From Casuarius casuarius (Eukaryota > Chordata > Aves > Casuariiformes > Casuariidae): a stretch of DNA of 64,000 bases. Both the position numbers and the translations under genes were made by a program. Under the pieces are notes generated by a model. It was not told the DNA's origin and ran no database searches. It saw nothing but the letters and a program-made list of their open reading frames with translations. The stretch lies in NCBI GenBank assembly GCA_003342895.1, contig PTFA01000011.1, positions 1,570,629-1,634,628 on the forward strand. Direction: 5' to 3'. Every line of letters begins with the position of its first letter. Within the stretch, counting starts at the first letter, position 1. Positions 32,441 through 45,108 of the stretch are shown here, piece by piece.

Positions 32441-35400
32441 GTAAGCGCATGGAAGTGATGCTAAAATGGCTATGTAGAACTCCCTCGGTTTTGTCTTTTT
32501 GATTTAGTTTCTGTATTTTGAGGTTCTGAAGTGTAATGTGTTAAAACACTGTATTGTCAAGAGTAGACCCTAGCACCAACATAAGACTAGTTTTCTTACT
32601 ATTATTTAAGTATTTTAATATTGCATTTTGTGGGCAACCTGGTGGTCTGTTCTCACTTAAAGCATTCTAGTGCTTTCATTCTTTTCTGTTACTTTTACTT
32701 TGACATCCCACATCTTTTTCCCTACAATTAGCATCAATGCGCAGATTTTATTTCAAACCATTTACAAACTAGGAGAAGGGGAAATAAGGGGTACACATCT
32801 GTTTACATTTCATGCTCACATAGGAGGAGGAGTTCTCTTGAATGCTNGAAGAGTTTACATTTTGCAGAATGTGCTGTTGTACAAATAAGTATGTTGGATT
32901 AAATAGCTTTTTGACACCACTAATGTAGGCCATTGTGAGTTCATAAATGCTCATGGCTGTTCTGGCTGTAGCTTACTGTTAAAGTGTAATTTACTATGAT
33001 CCTGCTATTCATTCTCAGGTTCTTTTTTCTGAGCTTTTTGGCTCTTCTGAAAGACCTTGCATAAATTGTATTTCATGTATGATGCTATTATAATTTTAAG
33101 ACTGGAGATAACCGTGGTTTTAGTATTCCTTCACTTAAAGGAGCTTGAATGAACATAAAGTTGAGCAAATTCCTTTGACTCCTTGTGACCTGGAGGAATG
33201 ATTGAGATATACATATAGATATTTTTCCTATTGCTTTGCTCAAAATCCGATCCTGCTACAAATTCTAGCCTGTACACCAATTTGAGGAACAAATTATATT
33301 ATACTGGTGGTGCCATATATTACTTACTGGTGGTGCAATACCACCAGTTGCACATTCACAGCCTGAATTGCTCCTGTTTGAAACAAAGGCATGAGAAGAA
33401 GCACTTAGCTTATAGTCGCTTATGTGGTCTACACAAGTATTGTATACTGTATGATGTTGTTCAGCTGCACTGGTTGAGACAGGAATAAATTCCTCATATA
33501 GGCAAGACCACAGATCTGTTTGTTTGATTCAGAGAGGGGAAAGAACACAGGATAATGGAAATGAAATTTAAAAAATTATTAAAGAGCCCATGACCATACC
33601 AAAAAAGGATAACATTTACAATATCATAAAATTAAATTCCAGCAGGCGAATACAAGTTAAAAGCAAAATCATTGTCACATGTGAATCTAATAGCACAGTA
33701 TGAGACTTCTCATTTCATTCGTTGTTCTGTTCTGTTTAATTAGATGGTTTGACATACTGAATACCAGATACACAAATGTAATGGTGCCTGCTACTTGATA
33801 TGTTGAAACTTATTCATTCTGCTACTTTGTGGTAAATTTACTATGCATGTATTCAAAAACTGGATATAATAAATGATATTTAGCTAGAGGAAAAATTGAA
33901 TTTTTTTTTTTCCTTTTGGAGGAAGGTGACGCTAATCATGGTGGGTCTTGATAATGCTGGCAAAACTGCTACAGTTCGAGGAATTCAAGGAGGTAAATCA
34001 ATAAATTATTATCATCTAAACTGACCATTTAAGGAGAGAGTAAAATTTTTCAGTTTCCATCATTTTCATCTAATCCCGTAATTTATCTCTCACTCCCATA
34101 TTGTTTAAAGAAAACTTTTGAGATGGTATTCTGCTCTAAGAGTCTAGTAGCAAAAGTAAGCATATCACAGGCCCGATTGTGTGAAGACCTACAGATGAGT
34201 TAAAAACTAAGGGATCTCACTATGGAAACGTGAAGATCCTAGTGTTGGGATCCTGATTCTTGATATCTCGCAGGTCTTGCTAGGGTGGTTTAAAAAATAG
34301 GTGCCCCCATTAGTGCGCTTTATGTACAGGAGAGGCAGCAGAGTAGGCTCTGTGTTTGCTCATTGGCCACTGCAGTTAACATGATATTAAACTAAAGTAG
34401 GCTGAAATCAGAGGTAGTTTTAACCCACCAGCAGCAGTTGAGGAGCAAAGTTGTTACCACTCTTTTGCACGTTTTTTGAGAATAATAGCCAATGCATATG
34501 GGCAAGGTGGATAGTGTGGAAGGAACTGCCTCTTAAGTCATTCTAGCAAGGACCATTAGAGCCCTTAGTCCACTGAGACAGAAAAAGTTAGGAGGCGGAG
34601 GTGTCTAATTGTCTTGCAAACTTGAAGAGAAAGTGTTCAGAGTGTCTTAGTTCTTGTGTGCTTTGAATTGACCACTGTATTGTTGAGTGTGCGGGACACT
34701 CATTTGTAGCAAAATGTGCTCCTGGTAAGGGTTCATTTTTGGATTTCGTTGGAAATCCAATCCATTTCACACGTCATAGCATGTTTTTAGACTGGAGAAA
34801 ATTTTTTTTCAATAGTTCAATAAATAGCTGAGGGAACATTCTAACACTTTAACTACAAAGCAACTGATGGAAAAGGAGGGCTTGTAAGTGACAGAAGATA
34901 TAGGGAAAAACTCTATAAGCTGTAGACAACATTCTAATTCATGATTAGTTCGAAGTAATGCAGTGATACAAAATCTGTGCTACTTCCTAGCATAAATTAG
35001 AGAAATCAATGGACCTGATTTTTGTGCGGAAATTGCTTTTGGATGACCATCCAGTAATGTGCATACCTCAAGAAACTATATATAAGATTGATGTTGTAAG
35101 TATGTATAATTAGGAAAAAATCCCAGAGAAGGAAATGCATATGTGTGCACATAACATACAGGACAGTTCTAATGAATTATATTTTGTATCATTGCTTATA
35201 ATCAGAAAAGCCCGAACGGTTTTCTATATACTTTCTCCAGCAAGGGACCACTTGACCTTGGAGGATACTTTGCCTTGTCCTTCTCCAGTGACACATGGAG
35301 GCAGGACATAATTTGATTGACATAAATCTGGTACTTATATAAACAAATATTCACTATAATTTTTTTTTCTTTGTGAGATTGCAGGATGTCTTGTGTAACA

Positions 35401-38400
35401 ACAAGAGAGTACTAGGCAGTGTTTCAACAGGTTTAAAAATTGCCACTCCACCTTGACTTTCTATTTATGCTTGTTGTGTAAGTTCACTGACTTGTAAAAG
35501 TATGAATAAAGTTATGAATATTCTCCCATTTATATTCCAGAATATTTACCCTGAAAACATGAGTACTGCGTTATTTAGTTTTCCATTGTGTTTCAAGATG
35601 GATCTTACTGATTTTATCAGCTGAAAGTGACAGTTTTTTCAGAAAGTTTGCTAGAAGGATATTCTTTTGGAAAAATAGGACAAAGGTGGATATGTTATTT
35701 CTAATGCGAAATTCCAGGAAAAAATGGTTCTGACTTCTGTGACTGTTTCTCATGGCTCTGTACCATAGCTTGAGTAGTGTTTGGTCTAGAAAGCAATTTT
35801 TTTCTTCTTTTCTTAACAAGGCTTGCAGACCTTTGGTTAGTCTTCAGGGTTGATAAAAGCTATATATTTAGCCGTGCAACAGCCATACAGCCTATAGGAG
35901 GATACCGCAGTTATGATTAGTGGATTTTAGCAGAAATCTGTTCCAGATGTATTTAGATTGTTAGGACTGTTGAAACCTGGGCGGACCAGCATAGTCACCA
36001 AAGTCATACTTGCCAAAATAGATCTGCAGCTACTACTGCAGACCGTGTTTTTACAATGGAGGCTGTTCATTATTTTTGGAAACCCAGTGGTACAATAGGA
36101 ACAAATAGTTCAGCAATATCACTGTAATTTCAGCATCTTCAACAACTGTGTCTTAACAAACCCTCAGGTTCTCATTGTTCTCTCCTGTGTAAGCACGTAT
36201 GTATGGCTCACATGTGCAAAACATTCTTCAGANTAAAGTCTGCTTAGTTTTAAAGCTGGAATTTTTCACAAGCAGGTGTCCCCATTCCCTTGCTGGAATC
36301 ATGGCTTGTATTGTTCTGGCCAAGTTGTCTGTTCTGAATCTCCATCTCTGGTGGAACAAGGATTCTCCCAAAAGCGTGGTAGTGACTGACTGATGGTGAC
36401 TTAGCTTCCACAATGCTTTTCAGGTTGCTCTGTGCCTTTTAACTGTGCCTTCAGTTCTCCCTCTCTACAAGCCAAATTCTATGTCTGATTTTCTGACCTT
36501 GTACTGCCAAGCTCTATGAAACAGTTGCAGAAATCCAATTAACTTACCCCTGTAGAGACAACTCAGTGGTGTGAGGTAGGTGCAGGACTTTTTTTGCCAG
36601 CTGGAGAGGGAGACAGCAAGCAAAAGTGTTAATACACAGCTGCAGCAAAAAATTATTTTGCATGGCAAACTCCAGTAAAACCCCAAAACTACCAACAACA
36701 AACCCACAAACAAAAAAACCCCAGACCTTGAATAAAGGGAATGAAGTAGTTTTACCTCAGAAGAACCTGGTCTCAGACTCTTTAAAAGCTGATCAGGCAT
36801 TCACTTCATCTCATCCCATGGTTTGAACATTTGAAGTAGTTTTGGCAACCATGACTACTAAATGTAAGGGTTTCTTTTTGGGGGGGGGAGGAGGGGGGAA
36901 TGAAGCGAGTCGGGGGGGGCGTGAAGAATAATTTTGGCAGAACGTGAAGCACCCCAGATCATAATACATTACATGTTTTGTATGTATTGTTTCTCAAACT
37001 TGGATTAATACCGCAACAATGTGTTTTTTGTTCAGACTGTATTTTTAATGTTTAAAACCACAATTGATGTAAATTGCAGGNTTTTATTCTTTTTCTTTTC
37101 CTGGTGCTCCTATTTAAATGAATGTAAAATAACAAATATTACCTGAGGAGAGGGAAAAATGGTAATGTAAAATATGTGGTTAGCAATATGTTGTCATTTA
37201 AAGGGGGAGTTGCCCCTTNCCTTTGCAACATAAATTTTGCTACACAAATCACAATGTAAAATCCTCTTTAAATCACTAAGGAAACTTTTTACTGAAGGTT
37301 TTCTTGTTTGAACTCTGGCAGAGTCTCCTGAAGACGTAGCTCCAACAGTTGGATTTTCGAAGATTGACCTTAAACAGGGACGATTTGAAGTCACCATCTT
37401 TGATTTAGGAGGTGGAAAACGAATTCGAAACATCTGGAGGAATTACTATGCTGAGTCCTATGGTGTGATATTTGTCGTGGATTCCAGTGACATAGCGAGA
37501 ATGGAAGAAACAAAGCAAGCCATGANAGAAGTTTTAAACAGCCCTAAGATATCAGGGAAACCCATGTTAGTGTAAGTAATACTAGTAAATGTTCTAATAA
37601 TCTGAAATGTAGTAAACTTTGAGTTTCAATAATCATACTGAAGAAAGATTTATGTATAGTATAAATAAGTATACAGTACTTTGACAGCATTGTAGTTTTA
37701 TCACTAAATATTACAGTTAGTGTTTTACTGTATTTATGAAATATTTATTTTCTTCGATCTTAATATGATATTAGCCAACAAAGTCTTTTCTTCCCTTCTC
37801 CTTTTCCTCTTTAGTTGCATGTGGTAATATACTAACTCATTCTCTATCAGACATTAGATCTTTTTCTTTAGCCCTTTTTATGGATGTTTATTTCTCTTAT
37901 TTTTCCATAGCAGTGGAAAAATAATAAGGATGTATTCTTAAAACTCTTAAGATTTTAGTGTTGCTTCAAATGGTATGACAGGTGAAAGGCTGTGCAAGTT
38001 TGGCGTGACAGTGTTGTGTAAAAAATGTTGTTACTATTTAGGCCTACATTAATTCCATAAATTGTAATAACTGTTTTATTCTGCAATGCTAGTAAACTCT
38101 TGGCAATAAATGCATCTTGTTCACCTAACACATGGTGGTGCTGCTGATACACAATCAGCAAAATCTCATTAAAGAAAGGTTACTTTAATAGTATTTGGCG
38201 TTTGCTTTTGTTTCAGTCAGTCCATGTGTTTTAATTAAAAAAAAGTTTATGGTTTCAGAAGATCTAAATTTTTTTTTCACAGAACAGCTGTAGATTCATT
38301 AATTTCTATACTTAAAACTTAGTTTTTGGAAAATATCATTAATTACAGTATTTTTTATTAAATCCAGTTGTGAAATAATTGGCAAGAACAAATTTCCTTT

Positions 38401-41400
38401 TAAAGCTACAAAATAAAATTTGAAAGTAGCAAATGGTTTATCAGGACAATCTCTTTGTGGGTTGGGCATAAGATTTTCCTAATTCAGTAATTATACAATG
38501 TTTCAGTAATATCATTAAGAATCTCTGCTTACAGTTAAGAGGAGAGCCCTCTTATTTTTAAGGAATAATGATGATGCTCCTTTGAGGTTTGAGGTTGTAG
38601 AGTTAAATTGCCTAATCTGTTTTGATCAAATGGAGTGTAGTTCAGAAAGCTAATAGTATCTATGTTGAAAAATAAATTAGATTTTAACTTCCATTGCTGT
38701 CTGAATGGTAGTGAAATAGGGGAGGCAATAAAACTATCTTACTGCAGGTAGTTTAACTCAAATCTGTTCTTCTTAAAATGAAATTGTGACAGTTGACAAC
38801 TGTGCAGTGTTTCTAAGTAAATACAGTTTTTTATGAAAATAAAAATTACATGTCTTAATGCTGTAATAGAGCTTATTATGGGTGGTTGATTGTACCTGCA
38901 CAGAGGCCACTCACTTCCCTGGGACTTAATCCTGCTTTTCAATCCATGTCAGTATCTAATCAGAAGGCAGAGTATATTAACTGAGTCTAATAGTGACTAA
39001 ATTAAGTTCATTGATGTTATTGGCTTCGAATTGATTAAGCCTCAAGCTCTCAAACAGAATTTGTTCTTCTAATGTCCCACTTTTGCAAAGCAATCTAATA
39101 GTTCTTAGTCTTATGGTCCCTATATGAGTCTGCATCCTAAGTTAGGTATTCTTTAGTGAGATTGTCTTTGTTTCCTGTTTGGTGTCTGTGTTCATTGTGT
39201 AGTTGCTGCACTCCAGGCATCTTCAGATTTCATAAACCCTAGAACTTGCATTTGGAGGATATTTTATACTGTTCAGCCTGCAAGTTGTGAATCTGGACGG
39301 CTTGGTCAATAAGTGTGTGGTATGGAAATATCATGGTTAGCAAATGAGATGAAACTGGTCCCATGCACCTTCTATTGCCTGAAGATGACTTTGGGGGGTG
39401 TAAATCCATGCCACTCATACTTGCCAAATAAGAGTTCTGCTATGTGCGTGTGTGTATATGTATGTGAGGGCAAAAATTATATATACATAAGTTTTTCCTT
39501 AACAAATCCCCCAAAATGAAAATGTATTAAGAGCAAAATAAAGGAAACAGCAGATCTCAAAAATTGTTGTGAAAGTTCTCCTTTTCTAATATTTTCTAAT
39601 ATTTTCCTCTTCTAAGCAGGTTCAGNTTTTTTTTTTGTTTGTTTATTATTTGTGTGTAGCTCAGAGAGAAAACAGTAGTTTGTTTGGAAAATATCATTTA
39701 ATGAGAAATAAATAGTAAGCATAAAAATAAAATAATGAAATAAATAAAAAGCATAAATAGTAATGTCAAAAACTTGGTGTCCATGTAGCAATAAATTACC
39801 TAAAATTTTGCTAAGCTTTTAATTGGTGCATTTGGAGTTTGTGCATGCATTCAGGAAGGGCAATATTTCATACAAAGAATGCAGTCACCTCTGAATACTT
39901 TAAATCAGAAAAGCTGGAGTATAGTTTATGGAAGTCCCTTCTCTCCTGTGCTGTTACAACAAAGAACATTATCTATTTCTCTTTTCATAGAATGGTATTG
40001 TAATTTCATGCCAGGTGAGACCCCTGCTCTGTGATGTCCTTACTCCACAAGTATGTCCCTATTAGCTGCACTGTTGCTTTGTTCCTCCAGCACTTAAAAG
40101 GAACAAGGAGAAGCAGAAAACCAGTTTTAACTTGTACTCTTGTTGTTGTCAAAAGCTTCTTGTTGTGCACAAATTTCTTTAATACGTTATTTGGAGGCTT
40201 AAATATAAAACACTAATTTTTTATTAAATAATGTTTATTAGAACTAGTAAAGGTTTATTAAAAACTAATAAAGGAAACTAGGTCATAGGTCACTCCCTTT
40301 TATTCTTTTGGAGAGTGTGTTTGCTGGAGAATGATGAAAGTGGTACTGAAATGAAAGCAAAAATGAAACAAATACGTGTTCATACTGGATATTCGTGTTT
40401 CTTTTTAAGCATAGATTGAGGTAATGTACCAAGATTTCAACAGTCAGCTCTGAATTTTAGTCTAATGTTATTTATCTTAACTCGTGCTATATGCAATATC
40501 TTGTACAATGAAATGTATCCAAGTATACTCTAAAGAGGGATGAAAGGCCTTTCTGGACTTCAAAGGCCACAATAGAACTGCTGTATATGCAGTGTTAGAT
40601 GTACCTANNNNNNNNNNNNNNNNNNNNNNCCCCCCCCCCTTTTTTTTAAAACCTCTGGTAGATACACAGCAAAAAGACAATTTCCCTTTTTCCATTTTCT
40701 TTTGTGTTTCTGAGCTTTCATCTATCTGGAAAAAACTAATTTTGCCAGTTGGATCAAGAGAAATCAAATCTTTATGGCTGGTAGCTAAGATATAGCCTTG
40801 AAATATACCACTGCTCAGTATCTCAAGTCCTCCTTCTATTTCCTTTTTTTTATTCTTTTCCCTATTACATTTAACCCTTGTACTCATAGAAGAAACATTC
40901 CAATTATCAGGTTATCAATACCATGTTTGTGGCTGTGCTCTGTAATATTTTACACTTTCTTTATACTAGCTAATAAAGGTTGTGTCAGAAAAGAATGATA
41001 CTGGAACGGTAGCAATGGTAAGGAGGCAGGAATTTGTCTCTGGACCAGAATTCTAATCTCTCAGAACCTTCTTCTGTATTTTTAATAAAGGTAGATTAGG
41101 GAGAAAACTACCTATATGTTCATGGACTATCTCACCAGATGTAAAAGCAAAAGTTGAAGTAGAAATTCCAGTCTATATTGGGTAAATAAAGGCCTACTAG
41201 AGCTTTTATCCTGTTTCATTTGTAGAGTTACTGGTGTTCTGAAAATTAGGATTTGAATTCAGGAGCATGCTATTGTTGAATGTTTTTAGAAAATTAATTA
41301 TTTAATAATGATTCCAAGAGGGAATAAAATACAATTTATGTGATTCTGTACTAATTAATAAATACATTCCCTGATAGTTCAGAGTATGCAAGAAAAGATG

Positions 41401-44400
41401 AGTCTATCTCACTTGTTCCTGAAGTCTTATTCTCCTTCTCCTTTCTTCCTCCATTCAGCATGATTTCTCTGGCTGGGTAAGTGGTAGCACATGCTGCGAG
41501 TGGTTGCAGTGCAATGCACAAGCTAATTACTCGGATCTCTGTTGCCTTTCAGAATAGGTGAGGTGAATGAATTAAATCTAGTTTTGGCCTCTCACCTCTA
41601 GCCGTGTGAAATTGATATCGCTCAGTAGCATGGTTCTTGTAGGAGCTAACTGTCCTTGCAAAAATGGTCTAAAAAGATAGTTGAAAATCTCTTTTTCTAC
41701 TCAATAAGCAAATTTTGATGTAATGCATCAGGTAAAATATGTGTTGAACCATAAGATTCCTTTATCTAAATAGATCTCTCAAGATAAAAAGAAAGATTAA
41801 AAGAAAAAAAGGAAAAAGATTAAAAGAAAAAAAACCCATATCCTGATTTAGATAATTGGATGAGTTTTTTTCATGTAAAAAGATCATGTTGTCTGTAACT
41901 GTGGGGTATGTTTCATGAAAGTAAATTTCTGCTAGTAGCATTTGAATGAAACTTCTCCAGCTCTTTTTTTAAGCTGCTGCAATGTGATGACAGGTTTGTC
42001 NGCTGTGCTCTATATATTCATTTACTTTCAATACGTTCTCACTTGCTGCTACAGAGATACAGAGTTATTTAAAACAAAACCCAACAACAAAGTCTCCAAG
42101 AACAGGAACAAACAGTAACTTCAACTGTGATGCACTTAATAGTTACCAGGAAAGACTGGGAGTCTTTGATGTGAAGTCCTTATCTAAAGTACATTAATTT
42201 AACTTTTTTCCGTTTGCAAAAGTCATCTCCAAAAATACAGCTATGAAACAGCAGTAATTATGTGGTAATTTATTTTAATCCCCTCCTCCTTTTTTTTGTG
42301 TTCTTTTGGGGCAGGGTGGTGGTGGTGTTCTTTGGGTGCTGGCACCACGATGAGCTGTATTGCGTGTGTGCTAGCTGACTTGCTTACTCCTTCTTGGAGG
42401 GCAGCAGTTGGTTATCACCCTCTTCCCAACATGTGTCTTTAACAGTGTAGTTTGGTCAGGTAGGATGGATGTGGACCATACCACCTGTGGCTCCTACTAA
42501 TCAGGACTGGTCTCTAACACTGCATCAGCAGATCTTGCACACTATATGCTCTTGTGCTCCCAAAACTTTAAGTATGTGCCTTCCCTATGAAAAAGGCTTT
42601 CATGAGAGATATTGCATCTCTGATTATTTTGGGCACTTTGAATTTAAAAAGTCATCTATCTTTTATACATATGAAAGTCCCAAGGCCAGAGGGATGTCAC
42701 ATGTGGCCCACAGGAGACTGGGGTCAAGTGCTGTGTAGTGTAGGTATGACCAGTCCTCTCCAGAAGCTGTTAACTCTGAGCAGCATAGACAGGAGCCAGT
42801 CCACCTCGCTCAATCCAGGGGCCAGGGCTTGCCCTCTGTCATTGTCCACAAAGACACCATGGTTATAACTTATCTCCTAGGGGAGCAACTACGTTAATAT
42901 ACATATTTGAAAGAAGCAGGGTGGGGGAGAGGTGGGAGAATAATTTTGGATAAATTGTTTAGCCAGGATTGTGAGGCAGTGAAAGAGTTTTAGTCATCAT
43001 GTGTGGAGGGCTGTGCAATTGAATCTGAAGTTCTTTCATGAAATATGTGGAAAATTATCTCCTTGGGAATACTTTAAAATCTTTGAGATGTAAGAGTAGG
43101 GTCACTTGAAAAATTTGTGTGTTTTATTATGGAAAAAAAAGTGAGGGAGAAAACCCTTTTTATGACCTTTTTTAAAAAAAAAAAAAATGCTGGGTTTTCT
43201 CCTAAGTATTTTGTTTCTTTTTTTTTCCTTGAGAAACAGAACATTTTCCCCAAAATACGTATTTTTTTATCTGTCAAAACAAGCAAAGATCTTTTCTGTG
43301 AAGTGCTGTACATACATGGCAATTTATGTCACTTAATGTCTCCTTTGACATCTGTTGTTCTTTGTCAGCTGTGAGTAGTGCTAGCATTTGCATTCTTCAT
43401 GACTTTGATACCAAGATACCACCATAAATTACCATGGGTAGAGCTCTGGCTTTGTCATGAAGAACAGGACCCATTACTAAAGAGTTTGGGATGCAGCCTT
43501 TGCTGCCAAGTTGGGGTTGGGATCTCTGGCCCTCTCTTCCTTTTGCTGTCTTTTCTCCTGTCCCTATCAATTGTATTATGAAATGCCCCAATCCCATAGT
43601 ATGCCTGTGTACGTGTGCCTGCTTTTTGCTGGGGAGAAAAAGAAGCACTGCTGGCAGAAGAAAAGTAAAGGGTAACACACCTCTTTTCATCCTCCCCAAT
43701 GAAGGAATAGATTGCGGGTAGTGAGCTTGAGCACTGTTCAGGGAGAAGTGGAGTAGAAAAAGAATAGACTGGACTGTGCAGTGCAGGCACAGGATTAGTA
43801 CAATGGATGCTGCATTACAGTAATGTCAGGATATAAGAATTTTGGTATTGTTCAATATGATAGCTGATTCAAATTGAATCGGTACAGGGCATCATTATAT
43901 TATCTATTGCTAGCCATAGAGGTTGCAATATCATTTTAAAACAGTTATCTTAAAGTTCTGATGGTATTAGCTGTTTTTTTTTCTTAGTACAAATTACTTT
44001 AAGATGTTAAACTTGGTCTTTGGCATGTGTTTACTGTACCATGTTACTATTTAATTTGTTTGCTTTGCCCATGTAGGCTGTGTAGAAAAACAGAAATGCT
44101 TTAGATGATCAGTCTATTATGTACAGGGAATTCAGTTGTAGAAAGTAAGAAATCTTGCAGTTCTTAGGTTCATATGGATCAGTTTTTTTGTCAGTATCTT
44201 CAGGTTTTATACTGGTCTGCAAGCTTAATAATTTTTCTTCTTTTTAGAATTGTTTTCTTCTCCATTTTAACCAGAGCCACTTACTCTTCATATTATGTAA
44301 GGAAATAACAGAACTATGGGAGCAATCTGTTTTTACTTTTATTTTTTTAACTTTGACACAAATACCTACAAGAGTAAATTTTAGAAGTTCATGTGCTATG

Positions 44401-45077
44401 GCTGATATTTTTATACCAGATAGACCCCTAGGCAGGTATTTTTCTTGGTAGAAATCTACTTCCTACCTATTATTTCAGTGATGAGGGACTGTAGCTATTA
44501 ATGTCTCATATTTATTAGCATACTAGCAGCTCTGCTTTAATTTGCTGTTCTGTATAACCATATAGATAAAGAAAATTCTGATCATTATGAATACTCAATA
44601 TAAAATTCTCATGATGATGATGTAGGTTTTAGTTATACTAATTAACTACAGTTAATAGCACTTATTACGAAAAAGCTTTCCACAAGTCTTTCTGGTTTTC
44701 TGTCTTCTCAGCTCTTCAGCATGTTATGTACATTGCTGTTTTGCTGTTTTCTAACCCATAAATAGCTGTAAACTACTTGAATTATTTAGTTGCTAATGGG
44801 TAGGTAGCTGCCTTCATGAGTATTATTGAAACTTGTATTTTCTTCTATGACTTAAACTACAACTATTTTATCTTTGAAATAAACATGGTCTATTTAAAAG
44901 TCCCTTTGAAGAAGAGGAAGGGCTAGCCCAGAAACACATTCTTCTTGCAGATAAGAATGCTTATGTGAACACTTCTGCCATGAGGGATGCTGGTAAATAC
45001 GTGGTGGTTGTTATATGTTGGTTTGCTCTTCTGTTAACCCTAGTGGAGATAATCCTTCACAAAAGTACAGTAATGCT

Positions 45078-45108
<31 letters not shown>

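Larger units (their letters stand above)
32441..37321 (+). other. ARL13B introns between coding exons 1-3
   Basis: Introns 32441-33921 and 33993-37321. The first contains a perfect short hairpin at 33326-33348. The second contains a G-rich tract at 36880-36919. Ns at 32847, 36232, 37081 and 37219. No other gene signal. Confidence 0.75.

Noticed and set aside
33918..33926. Alternative acceptor GGAAG| for ARL13B coding exon 2
   Set aside because: It would create an immediate in-frame TGA; the upstream AG restores RKVTLIMVG.
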